From the NCBI RefSeq assembly GCF_010015445.1, contig NC_053114.1, positions 24,976,079 to 25,040,078 on the forward strand: 64,000 nucleotides of DNA, given 5' to 3'. Origin of the DNA: Perca fluviatilis (taxonomy: Eukaryota; Chordata; Actinopteri; Perciformes; Percidae). Both the position numbers and the translations under genes were made by a program. The notes beneath the pieces are model-generated. The model made no database searches and was not told the origin of the DNA. It saw nothing but the letters and a program-made list of their open reading frames with translations. Numbering within the stretch: position 1 is the first letter of the stretch; the number at the start of each line of letters is the position of its first letter. Below, piece after piece: positions 13,925-41,922 of the stretch.

Positions 13925-14384
13925 CAGTGGTGGAATGTAACAAAGTACATTTACTCAAGTACTGTACTTAAGTTTGAGGTACTTGTACTTTACTTGAGTC
14001 TTTTCTTTTCATGCCATTTTTTACTTCTACTCCACTACATTTTAGAGAGAAATATTGTACTTTTTACTACATTAATCTGACAGCTTTAGTTACTAGTTAC
14101 TTTACAAATTAAGATTTTTGCACACAAAACACATGTAGTTTATAAAATACAATGTTTTTGTAAATTAAACTACCCAACAATATATGTTTTGATCTTTTCC
14201 AGTTTCTAAAATGTTTCTGCATTGAGTCCTTTTACTTTTAATACTTTAAGTACAGTTTCTTGATGATACTTACACACTTTTACTTAAGTAACATTTTCAC
14301 TGCAAGAATTTTACTTTTATTTTCACAGTTGTGGTATTAATACTTATTCTTAAGTAAAGGATCTGAATACTTCTTCCATCACTG
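13925..14384. mobile_element. Non-autonomous hAT-type element, complete, 460 bp
   Basis: Terminal inverted repeats CAGTGGTGGAA (left) and TTCCATCACTG (right, one mismatch in 11) bound a TTTACTCAAGTACTGTAC-rich interior, a very common fish repeat. The flanks are an 8-bp target duplication with one mismatch: GATTTAAC at 13917-13924 and GATTTAGC at 14385-14392. CAG...CTG ends plus an 8-bp duplication are the hAT signature. No transposase is encoded. Confidence 0.88.
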
Positions 14385-14392
14385 GATTTAGC

Positions 14393-15070
14393 AGCCTTAT
14401 TTTACTCTCCTCCTGGCAATCTCCTTCCAACATATTTCAGAACAACGTCCAAAGTTTCCAAAGAGTCCTTGGTATATTTATTTGGATTTTTGTGACCATC
14501 TCTTTAAATAAGCTGCCTGAGATAATGAGGTTCACCATAAATAACTAAAGGGATACAGTACCATTAACAATGCATGGACATCTTCACAAGCTCATGTTGT
14601 AATAAACACAATGCAGCCTGTTTGACTGCACTTATTGTCTGTATGCAAGGACAAGTTCTATCATAATTGTGCTATTGATTATACATAACTCACTTTGTCT
14701 GATTATGATTACAATTTAATATTGACTTTCTGTGTGCGATGAATTCGCTCTCCTGGTGTCAGTCTTGTTGACTTGTATGATCTATGATTCATCAATACTA
14801 TTGATTCTCCCAAAGTTCATCCATCCATATGTGACTGGCACATCAGTATTTTACATAAAAAAAAGATTGAGGGGAGGCAATCTGCATGTCAGCAAAATGT
14901 CACCATAATTGAGCCTGGCTGATGTTATTGTCCCTTAACGAAGTTCTGACTGTTTTATAAACAGGGCTGGGACAAGAGGCATCAGTCACAAGGGAGACTG
15001 TTAACATTACCGAGGACAAGAGCATCTCCCATTTAAAAGGGAGCGGCAGATGTGCCACCCTCATAGAGCA
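14393..15070. other. Gene-free stretch
   Basis: No gene or repeat recognised between the hAT element and the TATC microsatellite. Confidence 0.5.
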
Positions 15071-15074
15071 CTCT

Positions 15075-15075
15075 G

Positions 15076-15161
<86 letters not shown>
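15075..15161 (+). repeat. (TATC)n microsatellite
   Basis: About 21 uninterrupted tetranucleotide units. Confidence 0.98.
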
Positions 15162-15313
15162 GTTTTGACTCAGACACACCACAGTGATGGCAGGAGATGT
15201 GTTTACAGTTTACAGAACAAAAGGAGAACATGCAGTACTACAATAGTACACAAGAATGACAGCACACTGAGGCTAATTGGAAAAGGCCTGTCACTGATTA
15301 CAGACAGACTCTG

Positions 15314-20040
<4,727 letters not shown>

Positions 20041-20049
20041 CACACTACA

Positions 20050-20350
20050 TTTACTGACACACTAAAGCACAGAGCTTGTGCATGAACACGGAGCCCCATT
20101 GTTGGCACTCATTCACTTCAAGATGCAAATGGGTGGATTTGAAATTCAGCCTCTGTGTGTTATGCTTGGCTACTTTAATGTTGTATCTATGCTGGGGATT
20201 ATTCTCTCTACAGCGGAAAAACCTGTGCTTGAATGGCAGTGCCCTCAAAGTAGCTCCTACTGCTTTCAATGGCCTCCAAACGAGATTAGACCCGTGGCTG
20301 CCCTCAGTCCCAATCCTCTGCATTCAGATGGAGCGTAACCAGCCTGTGTG
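20050..20350. other. Candidate conserved non-coding element
   Basis: About 270 bp with long overlapping open frames on both strands (two plus, one minus) and balanced base composition within AT-rich surroundings. No family motif is visible in any frame and no splice sites frame it. That pattern fits sequence under non-coding constraint as well as it fits an exon. The call is inference only. Confidence 0.3.
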
Positions 20351-20359
20351 ACGGTTTTT

Positions 20360-21500
20360 CTGTTTTGACACTGAGTGGGTGCAGTCACTGCATACAGGGC
20401 GTTTTGGAATTGAGAGGTCAGAACAGAAAAAAAGAATGCTAATGCTCACTTTGGCGTTGTGAAATGATATCCAGTCAAATTTCCTGTACTCTTGATATGA
20501 GTATTCTCAGCAATTTAGCATGTAATTATAAAACAATAAAAAATATGTTCATGTTATTGAAAATAAAATAGCCGAAAATGTTGTGAAACAGTTCTGTGTT
20601 TTGTGATATTTGGCACATTTAAAGTCTTATTTAAAATATATATATAATAGTAATAATAATAGACATATACCCTATGTATTTGAAATAGCCCCTAGCTACT
20701 AATAATGTTGAAAATATTAGACCAGATTATTACACCCGTTGACCTTTAGCTAATAATTATTTTTTTCCCAAAGTAATAAATTAACATTCACTTTTTACAT
20801 AAGAGATGTAATCATTTCTATAGCCATACATTTACAGTGTATATAAATAAAGAGATGACTTTAAGAATGACAAGGTATGCTGCTAGGTAGTAAGTCAATT
20901 ACTAAATTAGGAATTTATTAAGGAATGAGCTGTGCTCAAATCTCCTGGGTAGCTCTCTTTACTCAACTAACTAATAAAGGCCTTCAATCAGATGCCACCA
21001 GTAATATCTGACAAACTCATTAAATCCTTATTTGCTGGCCACTATAAAAGTGTGAGTCTGTATTTGGGCTGCATGACGTTCTCAAACAGTTGCAATTCGT
21101 CCAGCAGTTTGGCCCCATCTGAGGAGCACCTCAGACCGAGGGCTCTTTCCTTTGGCACGAGGCACTGCTGAGGCTGGACCCTTAGCTGCAGTTTTCTCAG
21201 ACTTCTTGTACTATTTTGATACACCTGCATATGAGACCCATTTATTTGTCACTGCTTATTTTCTGTTAATCACCATAAAAGGTTGCACCATTCACAGCAG
21301 TTTAATTCACATAACTGCTAAAACACTGAATTTCATGAAATAAAAATAATTACATTAAATAAAGTGTATAAGAAAAATAAGTAAAGGTCCAAGTAAAGGT
21401 TTTTCTCTGCTGTGTGCTCACTTTCTTTTGCCCAACTGTGTTCTCTCTCCATATGGTTCTCTCTCACTCTTTTATAAGTGACATGGCTCATCTTTTAGTT
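20360..21500. other. Gene-free stretch next to stk33 3' end
   Basis: AT-rich intergenic sequence. No gene, and no complete repeat recognised. Confidence 0.45.
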
Positions 21501-21507
21501 TAGTCTT

Positions 21508-21513
21508 TTTATT
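21508..21513 (-). terminator. stk33: stk33 poly(A) signal AATAAA
   Basis: A canonical AATAAA on the minus strand begins 18 nt after the stk33 stop codon, which suggests a very short 3' UTR. Confidence 0.6.
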
Positions 21514-21530
21514 CTAAAGGGGTATTGGTC

Positions 21531-32178
<10,648 letters not shown>

Positions 32179-32439
32179 CTAGAGATGCAGTCATTGTCTC
32201 TCTGAAATTCCTTTTCAGGCCATAGGATGATTGGCTGTCCATGAAATAAATTCAAGAAGTTATTTAGCATTTTCTGCATTTCTTTGACAACTCAATAAAA
32301 CGTGAATGCAGTGGATTTCTTAAAATCTAGTGTTTATTAAAGACCAACACAAGTTTGTGAACATTGTTAAGGTCTGCTCTAAGATCACTGGAGTCCAGCA
32401 GAAAGACCTGGTGGCCCAGAGAGCTGATAAAATATGAAC

Positions 32440-32725
32440 TCAACCTGACCATGCACTTTTTAGTGAATTTTTAGTTATGCCATCAGGTCTGCGCTATTAT
32501 GTTCCTGCACGGAAAACTAATCGGTATGCAAATTCTTTCATTCCTTCAGCCATTAGGCTACTGAACACAAATCGTTGATCTATGCTCTTGTTGTCACTGG
32601 CATGTTGATGCTGATTGTTGTAGTTACTCTTGTACTTATTTATGACATGGATGGGATAGACTGTAAAAATGAATTGGCCCTTGGGGATTAATAAAGTTTT
32701 CTGTATCTGTATCTGTATTGTTGGT
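32440..32725 (+). mobile_element. Non-LTR retrotransposon 3' end
   Basis: Encodes PSGLRYYVPARKTNRYANS then SAIRLLN, the typical last residues of a fish LINE ORF2. A stop, then GGGGATTAATAAAGTTTTCT and a (TCTGTA)n tail follow. Only the 3' end is present. Confidence 0.6.
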
Positions 32726-32807
32726 ACATTGTTGGTGCCACAACATTATGCATATTAACCACTGAACCGGACAGAGACGGACTCAGCCGGCACCAATGAA
32801 GCGATTG

Positions 32808-32921
<114 letters not shown>

Positions 32922-34341
32922 TGCGTGGGTGCGTGTGTATGTTTGTTTTTGAGAGAGAGAGAGAGAGAGACAGAGAGGGGAAGAAAAGGTGGAACGCAAA
33001 GAAAATAAACTACATTTAATTTGAAGTATTTTTCAAATTTCATGGTGCGTTCGTTTAGTTTTATTTACAGTTTATTAATATTGAATGTATCGTGTTCAGG
33101 GGACAGCCCTATTCTATCTATAAAAGGAAGTGTTGAAGCGTATGTCGAATGATAGTACACAGTGGTCTCCATGTTTACTTCTGTACGTCAGCGTGCTGCG
33201 TGTGACTTCTTTTCATCCATAGCGCCGGCACTTTTTGCTTCAGAGACTTAAAATTAACAGTTTTGTATCCAATTTGTCAATATCTCAAAATATAATATTA
33301 CCGACTACTATAAAAAACACAAATGTTCTCTAATACAAGCAATCATGCCTGCTAGTTTCAAAAAAATATTGAGAAATTAACAACATTTTTAACACACTTT
33401 TAATTTAAGCTTATTTTACCAGTATTGAAGACATCATCTTTAAATTAGCTCATGAAGTTAATTCAAGAACTAGTGTACAGAATTACTGAATCTTTACTTC
33501 CTTACGTGTAACTTGTCATATTTTAATCACTGGTTTATGACCAAACTTATGTCTCAGTCTGAGCTCATACTAACTTTAAGCACAATTTACCCAGCTTGAG
33601 AAACAGTCTCTAAGCCAAATTAAATGTAAAGCAATTATCAAGTGATGACTGGGAGCAATGAAGTGGATCCATCACATGCACAGCAATTAATTATTAACAA
33701 GGAAGCGGTGTCTTTAACCTCTTCCCTCTGATGCATTATTTTAACCCCGACAGGGCTCTCATAACAGGCCTGTCTCTCCCATTATCTCCTGTCTATTTCC
33801 CAATCAAAACGATTGTGACAGCCTCTGGAAATTCCAATCACCTCAATCACAGCTCATTTGTGGAAGACAGAGGCATGTGATGAGTGTATCACTGGGGACT
33901 TGAAATGACTGGAGGAGGAGGGTCCTGTGCACCTCAGGTGTCTCCTAATGGAGGTGTCTGGTCCTTAGCCCCAGATCCCCAATGCAAAGGAAATTGGATA
34001 TCAGGGTCAGGTCAGGGTGAAAAGTCTGACCTTAAAAAGGGTCACTAAGAGACATAGGTTTGAATTGCTTTAAGCTTGGGGTTGTCTATCTGCAATCTAT
34101 AGTTTCTAATACTACAGATCAAACTAACGGTCAAAACACAAAATAGATTACTTACTTGTTTCTGTTTTTTAACTTAATGACTTAAAATGTTTACACTGCA
34201 GCTTGCACCCAAAGACAAACACAAACTGATGACTTGAAGGGCTGGAGGTATAAATTAAACCAAAAAATTATCAGACTCTGTGTCCAAATGCACCCAAGAA
34301 TTACTGCATTTGAACCCTGATCAACACTGACACAGCGTTAA

Positions 34342-34796
34342 AGGTGCCCTGCCATACAAAACCGTTTTTACTTTTTTGAAATATGTGTTTGTGTTATGTT
34401 GTGAAGGTGAAAATGAACTGCTACCTCCTTTGTCAGCTCTAGCCACTGAAAATAAATAAGCAGAGAAATCAGGCCAAAAAGCTGGTCAGTCTGACACAAT
34501 ATTGCTTGAGCTCATTACTATTCATGAGCTCGCCCAGTTGGGCTGAGTAAAGGATTCTGACAGCCAGGCTTTCATTGGCTAACTGTTAGCCAACCAGATT
34601 CAAACAGCTTAGCTTGTTGAATATTAATGAGAACTGGCAGAAATCAAGCTGAGTCTTCCTGTAGGCTTTCTATACCACGCTAGAATTGCTTGAAACAAGG
34701 TAACCAAGGAATTTTTTCCACAAAAAATTTTACAGAGTCCATGGTAGAACTTCAGACGTTACCACAAAGTAATGAAATACGTTTAGCAGGGCACCT
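34342..34796. mobile_element. TTAA-flanked inverted-repeat element, 455 bp
   Basis: AGGTGCCCTGC at the left is exactly inverted at the right (GCAGGGCACCT). Both ends are followed outward by TTAA (34338-34341 and 34797-34800). A TTAA duplication with such ends is found in Kolobok and piggyBac superfamilies. No transposase ORF, so it is non-autonomous. Confidence 0.85.
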
Positions 34797-35734
34797 TTAA
34801 GGAAAAACTCAGGAACAGCACAATTGATATTCACATAAGTGAAGAAGGTTCGGTAGACTTTGATGACTAAGTTTAGCTGAACCTTTAATGTAAACAAAGA
34901 TATTGCGGGCGCCGTAAACACATAGGCTTACTTAAAACCTTGTTGAGTCTATCTTTTTCTGGGATCCACACTAAAGTGTGTCAGGCCCCTTTACCCTGTT
35001 TCCACTGACCTCCAAAAGGAGACAGTCCTGGAACAAAACATTCCCTAGCTGCCTAGACTCCCTAAATCTGTAGAGACATAGAGTTGAACTACTCCTCTGC
35101 CTGAGACAGGATATGAGGTTATGTTGGACACTGACCTGAATGAGACCTGGGGTACCGCTGTCTCAACTTACATAGCATGAGTCCGTAAGCTGGAAATTCC
35201 ACCACACCAGTATCTCTGTCTCTACTGTGAAGGTAAAAAAAATATTGGAAATTGTAAATGCTATTGGGAAAAGCTACCAATTCTTTTTACCCACCAGTAA
35301 GGAACTTCACTAAGAGGGCGGACTGTAACAGGCAGGAAGTCCCTGATATTCCTACCAAATACCACCACTCTTCAGTGGAGCTGACCCAAAAAACACTCAA
35401 GAATCGCTAATGCAGTGACAAGGACGTGATCCTATCCCAGCATGCAACTTGGCCAATTGTGTTTGTTGCATGACCAAATTGCTGGAAATAAAACCTCTCA
35501 GCAGTAATGGGTAAGAATTGTGCTCCTGTGCCACCTGTTCACCTAAAATGTTTTCCATTAAGGCTACATTTTCAGTCTAGGTAACTGTACATAAAGTACA
35601 ATTTCAAAACCTGCTTGAAAGACCAAGTTTAGAATGCTTATTCTTTTGGTATTGACTTGATAGTTTCAAATTCTATGCATGGATCTCTTTTTTTCCATCT
35701 CTACATAGAGGACTGACCCAAGAATAAATATATA

Positions 35735-35910
35735 ACTAGAAGGACACTCGGACAGCGCAGACCTCCGCCAAGGCATGCTCTATTTCACAATGTTAATGCA
35801 GTGTGAATTTCTGTATCAGTAAAGCCGTAATCCTGCTGACAAACAAACAAACAAAGAAACGGACAAACTGAACCAAAAACATAATGCCCTTGGTGGAGGT
35901 AATTATTAAC
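35735..35910 (+). mobile_element. Retroposon tail fragment (RTE-like or SINE)
   Basis: CTAGAAGGACACTCGGACAG, GCAGACCTCCGCCAAGGC, a (ACAA)n run and CTTGGTGGAGGTAATTATTA form an arrangement seen very widely in fish genomes as a retroposon 3' region. The family name is uncertain. Confidence 0.5.
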
Positions 35911-38299
35911 TACGTCAAATAATGACTAAATAATAGTAGACAGCACAAATTAAAATTGTCAAAACATAATGGTCTGAAAGATGAGCAAACATCAGTACGC
36001 ACCCCAACCCTTATAAAAGAAAGAAACACAGGCTGTGGTTCCCCTTTTACATTGAGTTTGCCTCATCTCCAGTTTCAGCAGGAAGTAATCAGAGCCGAAG
36101 GTTCATCACAAGTCAAGCCCATACTTGCCTCATCTTTCCATCATTCTGTCAGACAGCAATTTGTGTTTATTTACACTACTGAGTGAACAAATACGTTGTG
36201 CCTAATGACCGGGAGTGTGGGGGATATTGTCTCAAGAACTTAGCGCACAAAATCAATGTCACTTTGGAACAAAGGGAGCACGGACATACAAAGGATGACT
36301 CTGATCCTGTGCAACTTTTCTTTCCTTAAACCTGCTTGTCTTTCATTAACTCAAGGTTATACAGTATATATTTACTCTCTTTCTCCCACCCTTAATGTCA
36401 ATAAGACTGCTACTCACCCCTAGGCTGCAGTGTCCTTTACATCCTGCACTATAAAACTGTTGAACAGGACTAAGACAATTCTGACAATGTTGTATAAATG
36501 GCAATAATACTGCTGCTGATTTACCAGTTTTAAGGGCACCCGCAAGTAGGAAGGCGTATCTATCGGCAGAGCACAAGTGATATGCTGGGGGTTCAGCTTT
36601 TCAAATGTGAAGATTTTCTGCACATCTCTGGACTGTTGTTCTGGCCAAAGAAGATACGTGAAGATATCACCTTTGACTGTGAGAAATTATAGACTATTAT
36701 AGATTATAGAATTATATCACTATTTTCTGACATTTTAGATACTTAACAGCTAATTGGTTAGTTGTAAAAATAATCAACATCTTATCAATGATGGGAATTA
36801 TCGTTATTTGCAGTCATAATGTCATTTATAGGTGGCTATCGCCAGTAGAACAACTGCAGCTTACCACTTTTCAATCTCAACCAGACCATCAAGATATTAC
36901 ACATTCAATTATTGTACAGGGTCTTTGCTTTCTTTAATGGAATAAATAGCAGAATAAATTAGGCTTAAGCAGCTCTCTAATAATGGTGCCTCAAGCTGTA
37001 ACAAGCAGCTACTAAAATATAGCCTGAAAATCTAACAAAAATAGAATCTTACTTACTGGAATTAAAATGTACACTGCTATCCGTTTTGCTTAAGCCCAAA
37101 TATTACATTTTCCTCATGTGAAACTTAATCATTTATTGACAGCTTGGCTTTGATGACAAATGATAAACTTCACAGTCCTAATGAAGCGTGGAATTACATT
37201 ACCTGATGAGGCAAGAAATTGCATGTTTAGAATGCAAATATAGAGCCCATCAACTAAGTTATGAGGTGACTCCTAATATTATGCAGGGAGATTATCAAAG
37301 CCTGTGGTCTAAATGCAATACCAAGAACACATTAAGCCATTAAAGCATACAACAGACTTACTAAAGAGCTGTGAAAATATACTAGACAACAGATGGGCTA
37401 CAGGACTGCTATTCCTACACTCAGCAAACAAGTAATACATGTGGTGTTCCCATAAACAAATAATTTAAAGGCCGCTCCAAGAATTCCTTGTCTCCAATGG
37501 TCATGTTTGATAAATGTCTATTGGCAAGAGAACATGCTTTGCTTAAAGGAAGGAAAGGATCAAATTCTGTCATTTGCTCAGAGCACTCCACATGTTGCTA
37601 GGAGATAAGGGCCAACAAATTCAAATTTTCTCATTGGTTTAATCCTGGTTAAGGCTAATCTCTGCCTTTGCTGGGCTCAGCCTTGGGAAGCTAGGAGGGC
37701 AGACATCTAGAAGAATGTAGGCCATAGCAGAAACAAGAACAAATCAAATTCATTTCAATGACAACCCAGAGAGAAGTCAGCACATTCATATCAGAATACA
37801 CAGATGTCTACACCTTCAGTTATAAATCATTCATTGTCCAACTGCCAAGCTGATAATGTTGACGCTCTTCACTAAATATCTTAGTGTGTTTTTTTCCCCA
37901 GTTAGAATTCAGATTCAGGTTTCAAATTATGATAAATGATGAAGCTTTACCTGACTTGAAAATGTAAAAATAGTACCATTAGTTCACCTAGCTAGCTAGT
38001 TCAATCAGGGGTATTACAGGAGGTAACAGCTGGTGAACATATCCAGTATACATACTATGCTTGAAGCGTTAAACATATTAACATAATCGACATCCACTGC
38101 TCCAGCAGCAGTAACTTAAACTAATGAATCTTATTCTATTTCTATAAAATGAATATCAATATATTTATATGGTCTGGAGTGTAGTTGTTCACACAGTAGC
38201 TTCAAGTTTTCCGAATTGTGTGCATAGTTCCACTTTTGTGTTGATCCACCTTTACGTAAAAAAACTTTGGATATGTCATACCATAGGTTCAATCATTGT

Positions 38300-38620
38300 G
38301 TGTTAACGTTACCTCCTTCATAACGTTAGTGACTTAGCTAGCTAGCTAGCTAACAGATATGAAAATCTTCGAGATTAACGTTACAGCTTTAACATTAACT
38401 CTTTACCACTTGAGCAAGCTAATAATGTTAGAGATTAACTAATTAATTTAAAAAGCTTGGCATATTCAAATACATATTAGAGACAATTAACCATATTGTG
38501 ACGTTCCAACAAAATAAGGTAACGCAAATTTTGTTGAAATATGAAATAGACAGGAAAACTTGAAGACTGACAGTCACTTTTAGGTAATGTTAAGCTAGCT
38601 AGCGTTCCCCCATGCAACAC
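38300..38620. promoter_or_regulatory. AACGTTA / GCTAGC motif cluster near the stk33 5' end
   Basis: Several copies of AACGTTA (palindrome core AACGTT) and runs of (AGCT)n or GCTAGC occur within about 300 bp, just inside the first intron next to the probable first exon. Such clusters occur near fish gene starts. The role is unknown. Confidence 0.3.
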
Positions 38621-38775
38621 GTTGTCATGGCAACGAAACATGAAATTGCACAAGCGTCTGCTTTTAACATCATACTGACGTGTCAAAACGATAAACAACG
38701 TCCAAAGCTATACAAATGTGACTGTACCTTATGTACAATGTGACTGCTGCTGCAGATTCTGTCAAAGTTCCTTAC

Positions 38776-38995
38776 CTCTTATAAGAGTAGATCATTTTCA
38801 TTCAGAGGGTTGGTCTTCCATGGTCTTCACGCAAAAACTTTTTCGGCAAGCGACTAGGGAAAGCGAAGAGGGACAAAACTCCAATGGATGAACAGGGGGT
38901 CGTGTCGTTCTCTTAATACATCCATGGTCGTCTGTGTCGACCAACGTGAACTAGACCTTACGTTAATAAAAAAAGGGTGACCACAACAGGACTTT
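38776..38995 (-). other. stk33: Probable stk33 non-coding first exon (5' end approximate)
   Basis: A strong donor ATAAGAG|GTAAGG (donor bases at 38770-38775) on the stk33 strand lies 6.6 kb upstream of coding exon 1. A TATA-like TTATATAG sits at about 39027-39033 (minus strand), so transcription could start near 38995. The exon holds a 7-codon upstream ORF, MEDQPSE (38821-38798). The splice into 32178 is inferred, not shown. Confidence 0.4.
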
Positions 38996-39099
38996 ACAAC
39001 GTGCACAATAACCATAAATGATCGGCTATATAAGCGAACCAGTTTTTTCCTGTGGCACCCTGGATTTTTCTTGGTCCTTAGTCTCCATCTAGTGGACAA

Positions 39100-40600
39100 A
39101 CCTAAAGGGTTTGTCTGAGTCGTTAGTACATTTCATTTTGAATCAATTCAGCCACGGTTATCTGTTTAGAAATAAGATAAAGACAACCTTAGAGAGTCAA
39201 CACTTTGAAGTGTTTTGCACTTTATCAACTGTGAAGATTACCAGAGTAGCAATTAAATATAGTCCTACAAAAAATAGGATTTTAATTTAAAATATGATAA
39301 TGACATCATAAATGAAAGGTTAACAATAAGGGGTCTGTTAGTTTATTCCTATGATCAAAGCAGCTGTAGGAGCTAACTTTCATACATGCCTTTCTCTCTC
39401 TTACTTATTTTACCAAGACATACAGTAGCCTACTGTTGACTCAGTCATTTGCCTGTGGAAAGCCATTTGGAATGATCGCATCCTGATACCATCTTTTATC
39501 TACAATTATGGTCTAAGATTCTTTTTTCTGCACTTACAAGAACATTTTGAATTACATTTCTTGTAACATCAGAACTATTACACTGCTTATTACCACAATT
39601 GAAATGTCTTTGTCTACAATTTCTACTCCAAACTCAGGACAGAAGCCACATTTTTTTTATTGCTGCTTTAAAGTTCCTTGGTAACCTATAAACAGTTTTA
39701 ACTGACTTAAGCTCCAGCTCCTGCAATTTAAAGTGATTAGTGGAAGCCGGGCTCTGTAAATCTTTAACCTTAACTCTTATTTGGGCAGCCTGAATTTTAA
39801 TCTTGGCATGACTTTTAGCTGCACCCATACCATATTTTCATTAAATCTACCTTAGACTAACATTTTCTTTTCAGTTTGTCTGCTGGATGCAACTTCCCCA
39901 TTTTCTCTTCATTAAGAAACAAATGCATGTTCACTGTAATTCAGCTACTAATTACAAAATTATTTATTTGTGAGAATTGATTCTGTTTACAAAGTGAAAC
40001 TGTACTTCTGGGATACTTCTGCTCATCCCAGTACAGTGTGTTGGAATGCAGTCTTTAACTTGCAGCATACCACGTTGATCCTCACTCTGATAGGCCGACA
40101 CACACTCATCTCAGGAATGGGACTCATTAGCTCATCAAAGTAAATCCCTCAGCTGGGCTTCATTCCCAGCAGACTATAGTATTTCAATCAGGAGAGACTT
40201 CGTTGCAGATATGTAAATATTTATTTGTACATAATATGAAATGTACAGTCTTTGGAGATTAGACTCCATCGTTATGAAATTATTTTTTAAAGGGGTAGAA
40301 AACCAAAAGATATTCCCCCGATGGAGTCTAGACACTGGTGGTAGTGTGAGGGAGTGTGATGAAGACTGGAGATGGAAGGGGAGGAAGAGGGTTGTGCTCT
40401 TTGCCTGAAATGACAACTGAGCAGCAGAGAGAAGACAAGTTTAAAACAGGGATGTCATGCTGTGATTGGCTCATGAAATTCATGGCTGCTTCTGATTGTT
40501 TAAAAGAAAAGTGAACGCCTCTATCAGCTGTTATAGAAGAGAAATAAAAGTGATTAAGTTTAGAAGTCTTCCTGAAGGAATTTGCGCTGTGTTTCATACT
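39100..40600. other. Gene-free stretch between stk33 and trim66
   Basis: No supported exon or complete repeat. Confidence 0.45.
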
Positions 40601-40603
40601 CAC

Positions 40604-40738
40604 CCCTTACAGCTCTTAGTTCTGCTGCGGGATGCTTTTGGCGTTGAGGAAGGACAGTTGGTCGGTGATGTTGTACACCAGCCTAAATCCGTCTGACCAG
40701 TTCACAGGCTCCTCCAGGAAACACCTGCTGCTTCCACT
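40604..40738 (-). pseudogene. Orphan exon-like ORF of unknown gene
   Basis: Minus-strand segment bounded by an acceptor TGCTGTGTCAG and a strong donor GGG|GTGAGT. One frame is open for 40 codons, including FLEEPVNWSDGFRLVYNITD and QLSFLNAKS, to TAA at 40616-40618, 12 nt before the donor. The codons are GC-ending and coding-like in AT-rich surroundings. The other two frames are blocked. I do not recognise the protein, and no partner exon is seen within several kb. It may be a gene relic, an alternative stk33 5' exon, or the end of an unseen gene. Confidence 0.35.
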
Positions 40739-41183
40739 CTGACACAGCAAAGGTGGATGCGGAGATCAAACGCAGCACATCCTCTATCAACTGATCTGAC
40801 TACATAAGCTATGAAAATATTTAAACATAAGACACGTATTCTCCAACCTACTGCAGAAAACTGTGAAAAAGTGATGAGAAACAAAACATTTGCCAAAATA
40901 AACAAGAAGGGTGCCAAAAGAGAGTAAATTAGCTGCAGCACAGTTTGGCAGCAGAGTCACAGAGATCCTTTTATATGAAACTCTGGAGTTTTGCAGTCAA
41001 TAAAAGTAAAAACTTTAGTGGTGAAGAAAACCATGCGTGCTTTAACATTCTGCTGTCGTAAACGTCGCAACACAAACCTTTAAAGGCTGAGTGTGCTCTT
41101 AGATACAGGGGACTATTATAAATACCGTCAACCCAAAACATACATTGGTAAATTTGGTGTATTTTGGTGTAAGAGGAGAATGA

Positions 41184-41283
41184 CTAGCCTGATGTGGTCA
41201 TACTCAGTTTCTAGTCAGAATCTGAGTATGACCTCAAATAGAATATTGTGGGCGGGGCTAAGTTCAGCTGGCATCCAGGCTAG
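41184..41283. repeat. Short inverted-repeat element, 100 bp (MITE-like)
   Basis: Ends CTAGCCTGATG and (reverse complement) CTAGCCTGGATG. Inside is a 12-bp perfect hairpin stem, GGTCATACTCAG (41196-41207) with its complement at 41222-41233. No clear target duplication. Confidence 0.5.
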
Positions 41284-41394
41284 ACAATGACCACAATTCA
41301 TCACCAAAAAGGATATTGCATTTCTTATTGTGTGAATGCTGACATCAGCAGCATTCACAGTATTGTAATCCGATTTTTCCGTACAATTTTCTGC

Positions 41395-41834
41395 ATACTT
41401 ACTATGCTGTAACTTTTTTAATGACTTTTTTCGACATACTATGCTGTTATTGTTTTTAACTTGGCTTAGTGGTTAGTACTGCTGCCAACAGGCAACCAGC
41501 AAGGAATCACTGCAGACTCTGACCCAGGTTCAATCCCCAGTCTGGGCCTTTTTTTCGACATACTACACTTTGACTTTTAAATGTTTTTTTCTGACATACT
41601 ATACTGTGACTTTGTTATAACTTTTTTCGACATACTATACTATTCGTTTTTTCGACGTACATAGTATGACTTTTTATCACTTTTTTCGACATGATATACT
41701 ATGACTTTTTTCGACAATCTATACCATGACTTTTTGGATATACTATACTATGACTTTTTTGTAATTTTTTTCGACATACATACTATGACTTTTGAATGGC
41801 TTTTTTTTTTTACATACTATGCTGTTACTGTTTT
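41395..41834. repeat. Minisatellite block A, TTTTTTCGACATACTATAC-type units
   Basis: Degenerate tandem units built on TTTTTTCGACATACTATAC plus TATGAC, some with an extra TTTTTATCAC segment, giving roughly 22-34 bp per unit. Interrupted by a tRNA-like unit at 41461-41548. Confidence 0.92.
41461..41548 (+). repeat. tRNA-like (SINE-like) unit, copy 1
   Basis: Box-A-like GGCTTAGTGGTTAGTAC and box-B-like GGTTCAATCCCC at tRNA-like spacing, with no proper acceptor stem. Closely similar to the unit at 42775. Confidence 0.7.
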
Positions 41835-41922
41835 CAACTTACATTCTTTGGTGACACATGGATGTCTGAGAAATAATATCGGGCGGGAGTCTGAGGATGT
41901 CTAAGAAATGTGAGAGGTGATT

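Noticed and set aside
13859..14080. 73-aa ORF
   Set aside because: Crosses the left end of the hAT element at 13925.
41461..41548. A true tRNA gene
   Set aside because: Only box A- and box B-like motifs. No paired acceptor stem or anticodon arm could be drawn. The same applies to 42775 and 43867.
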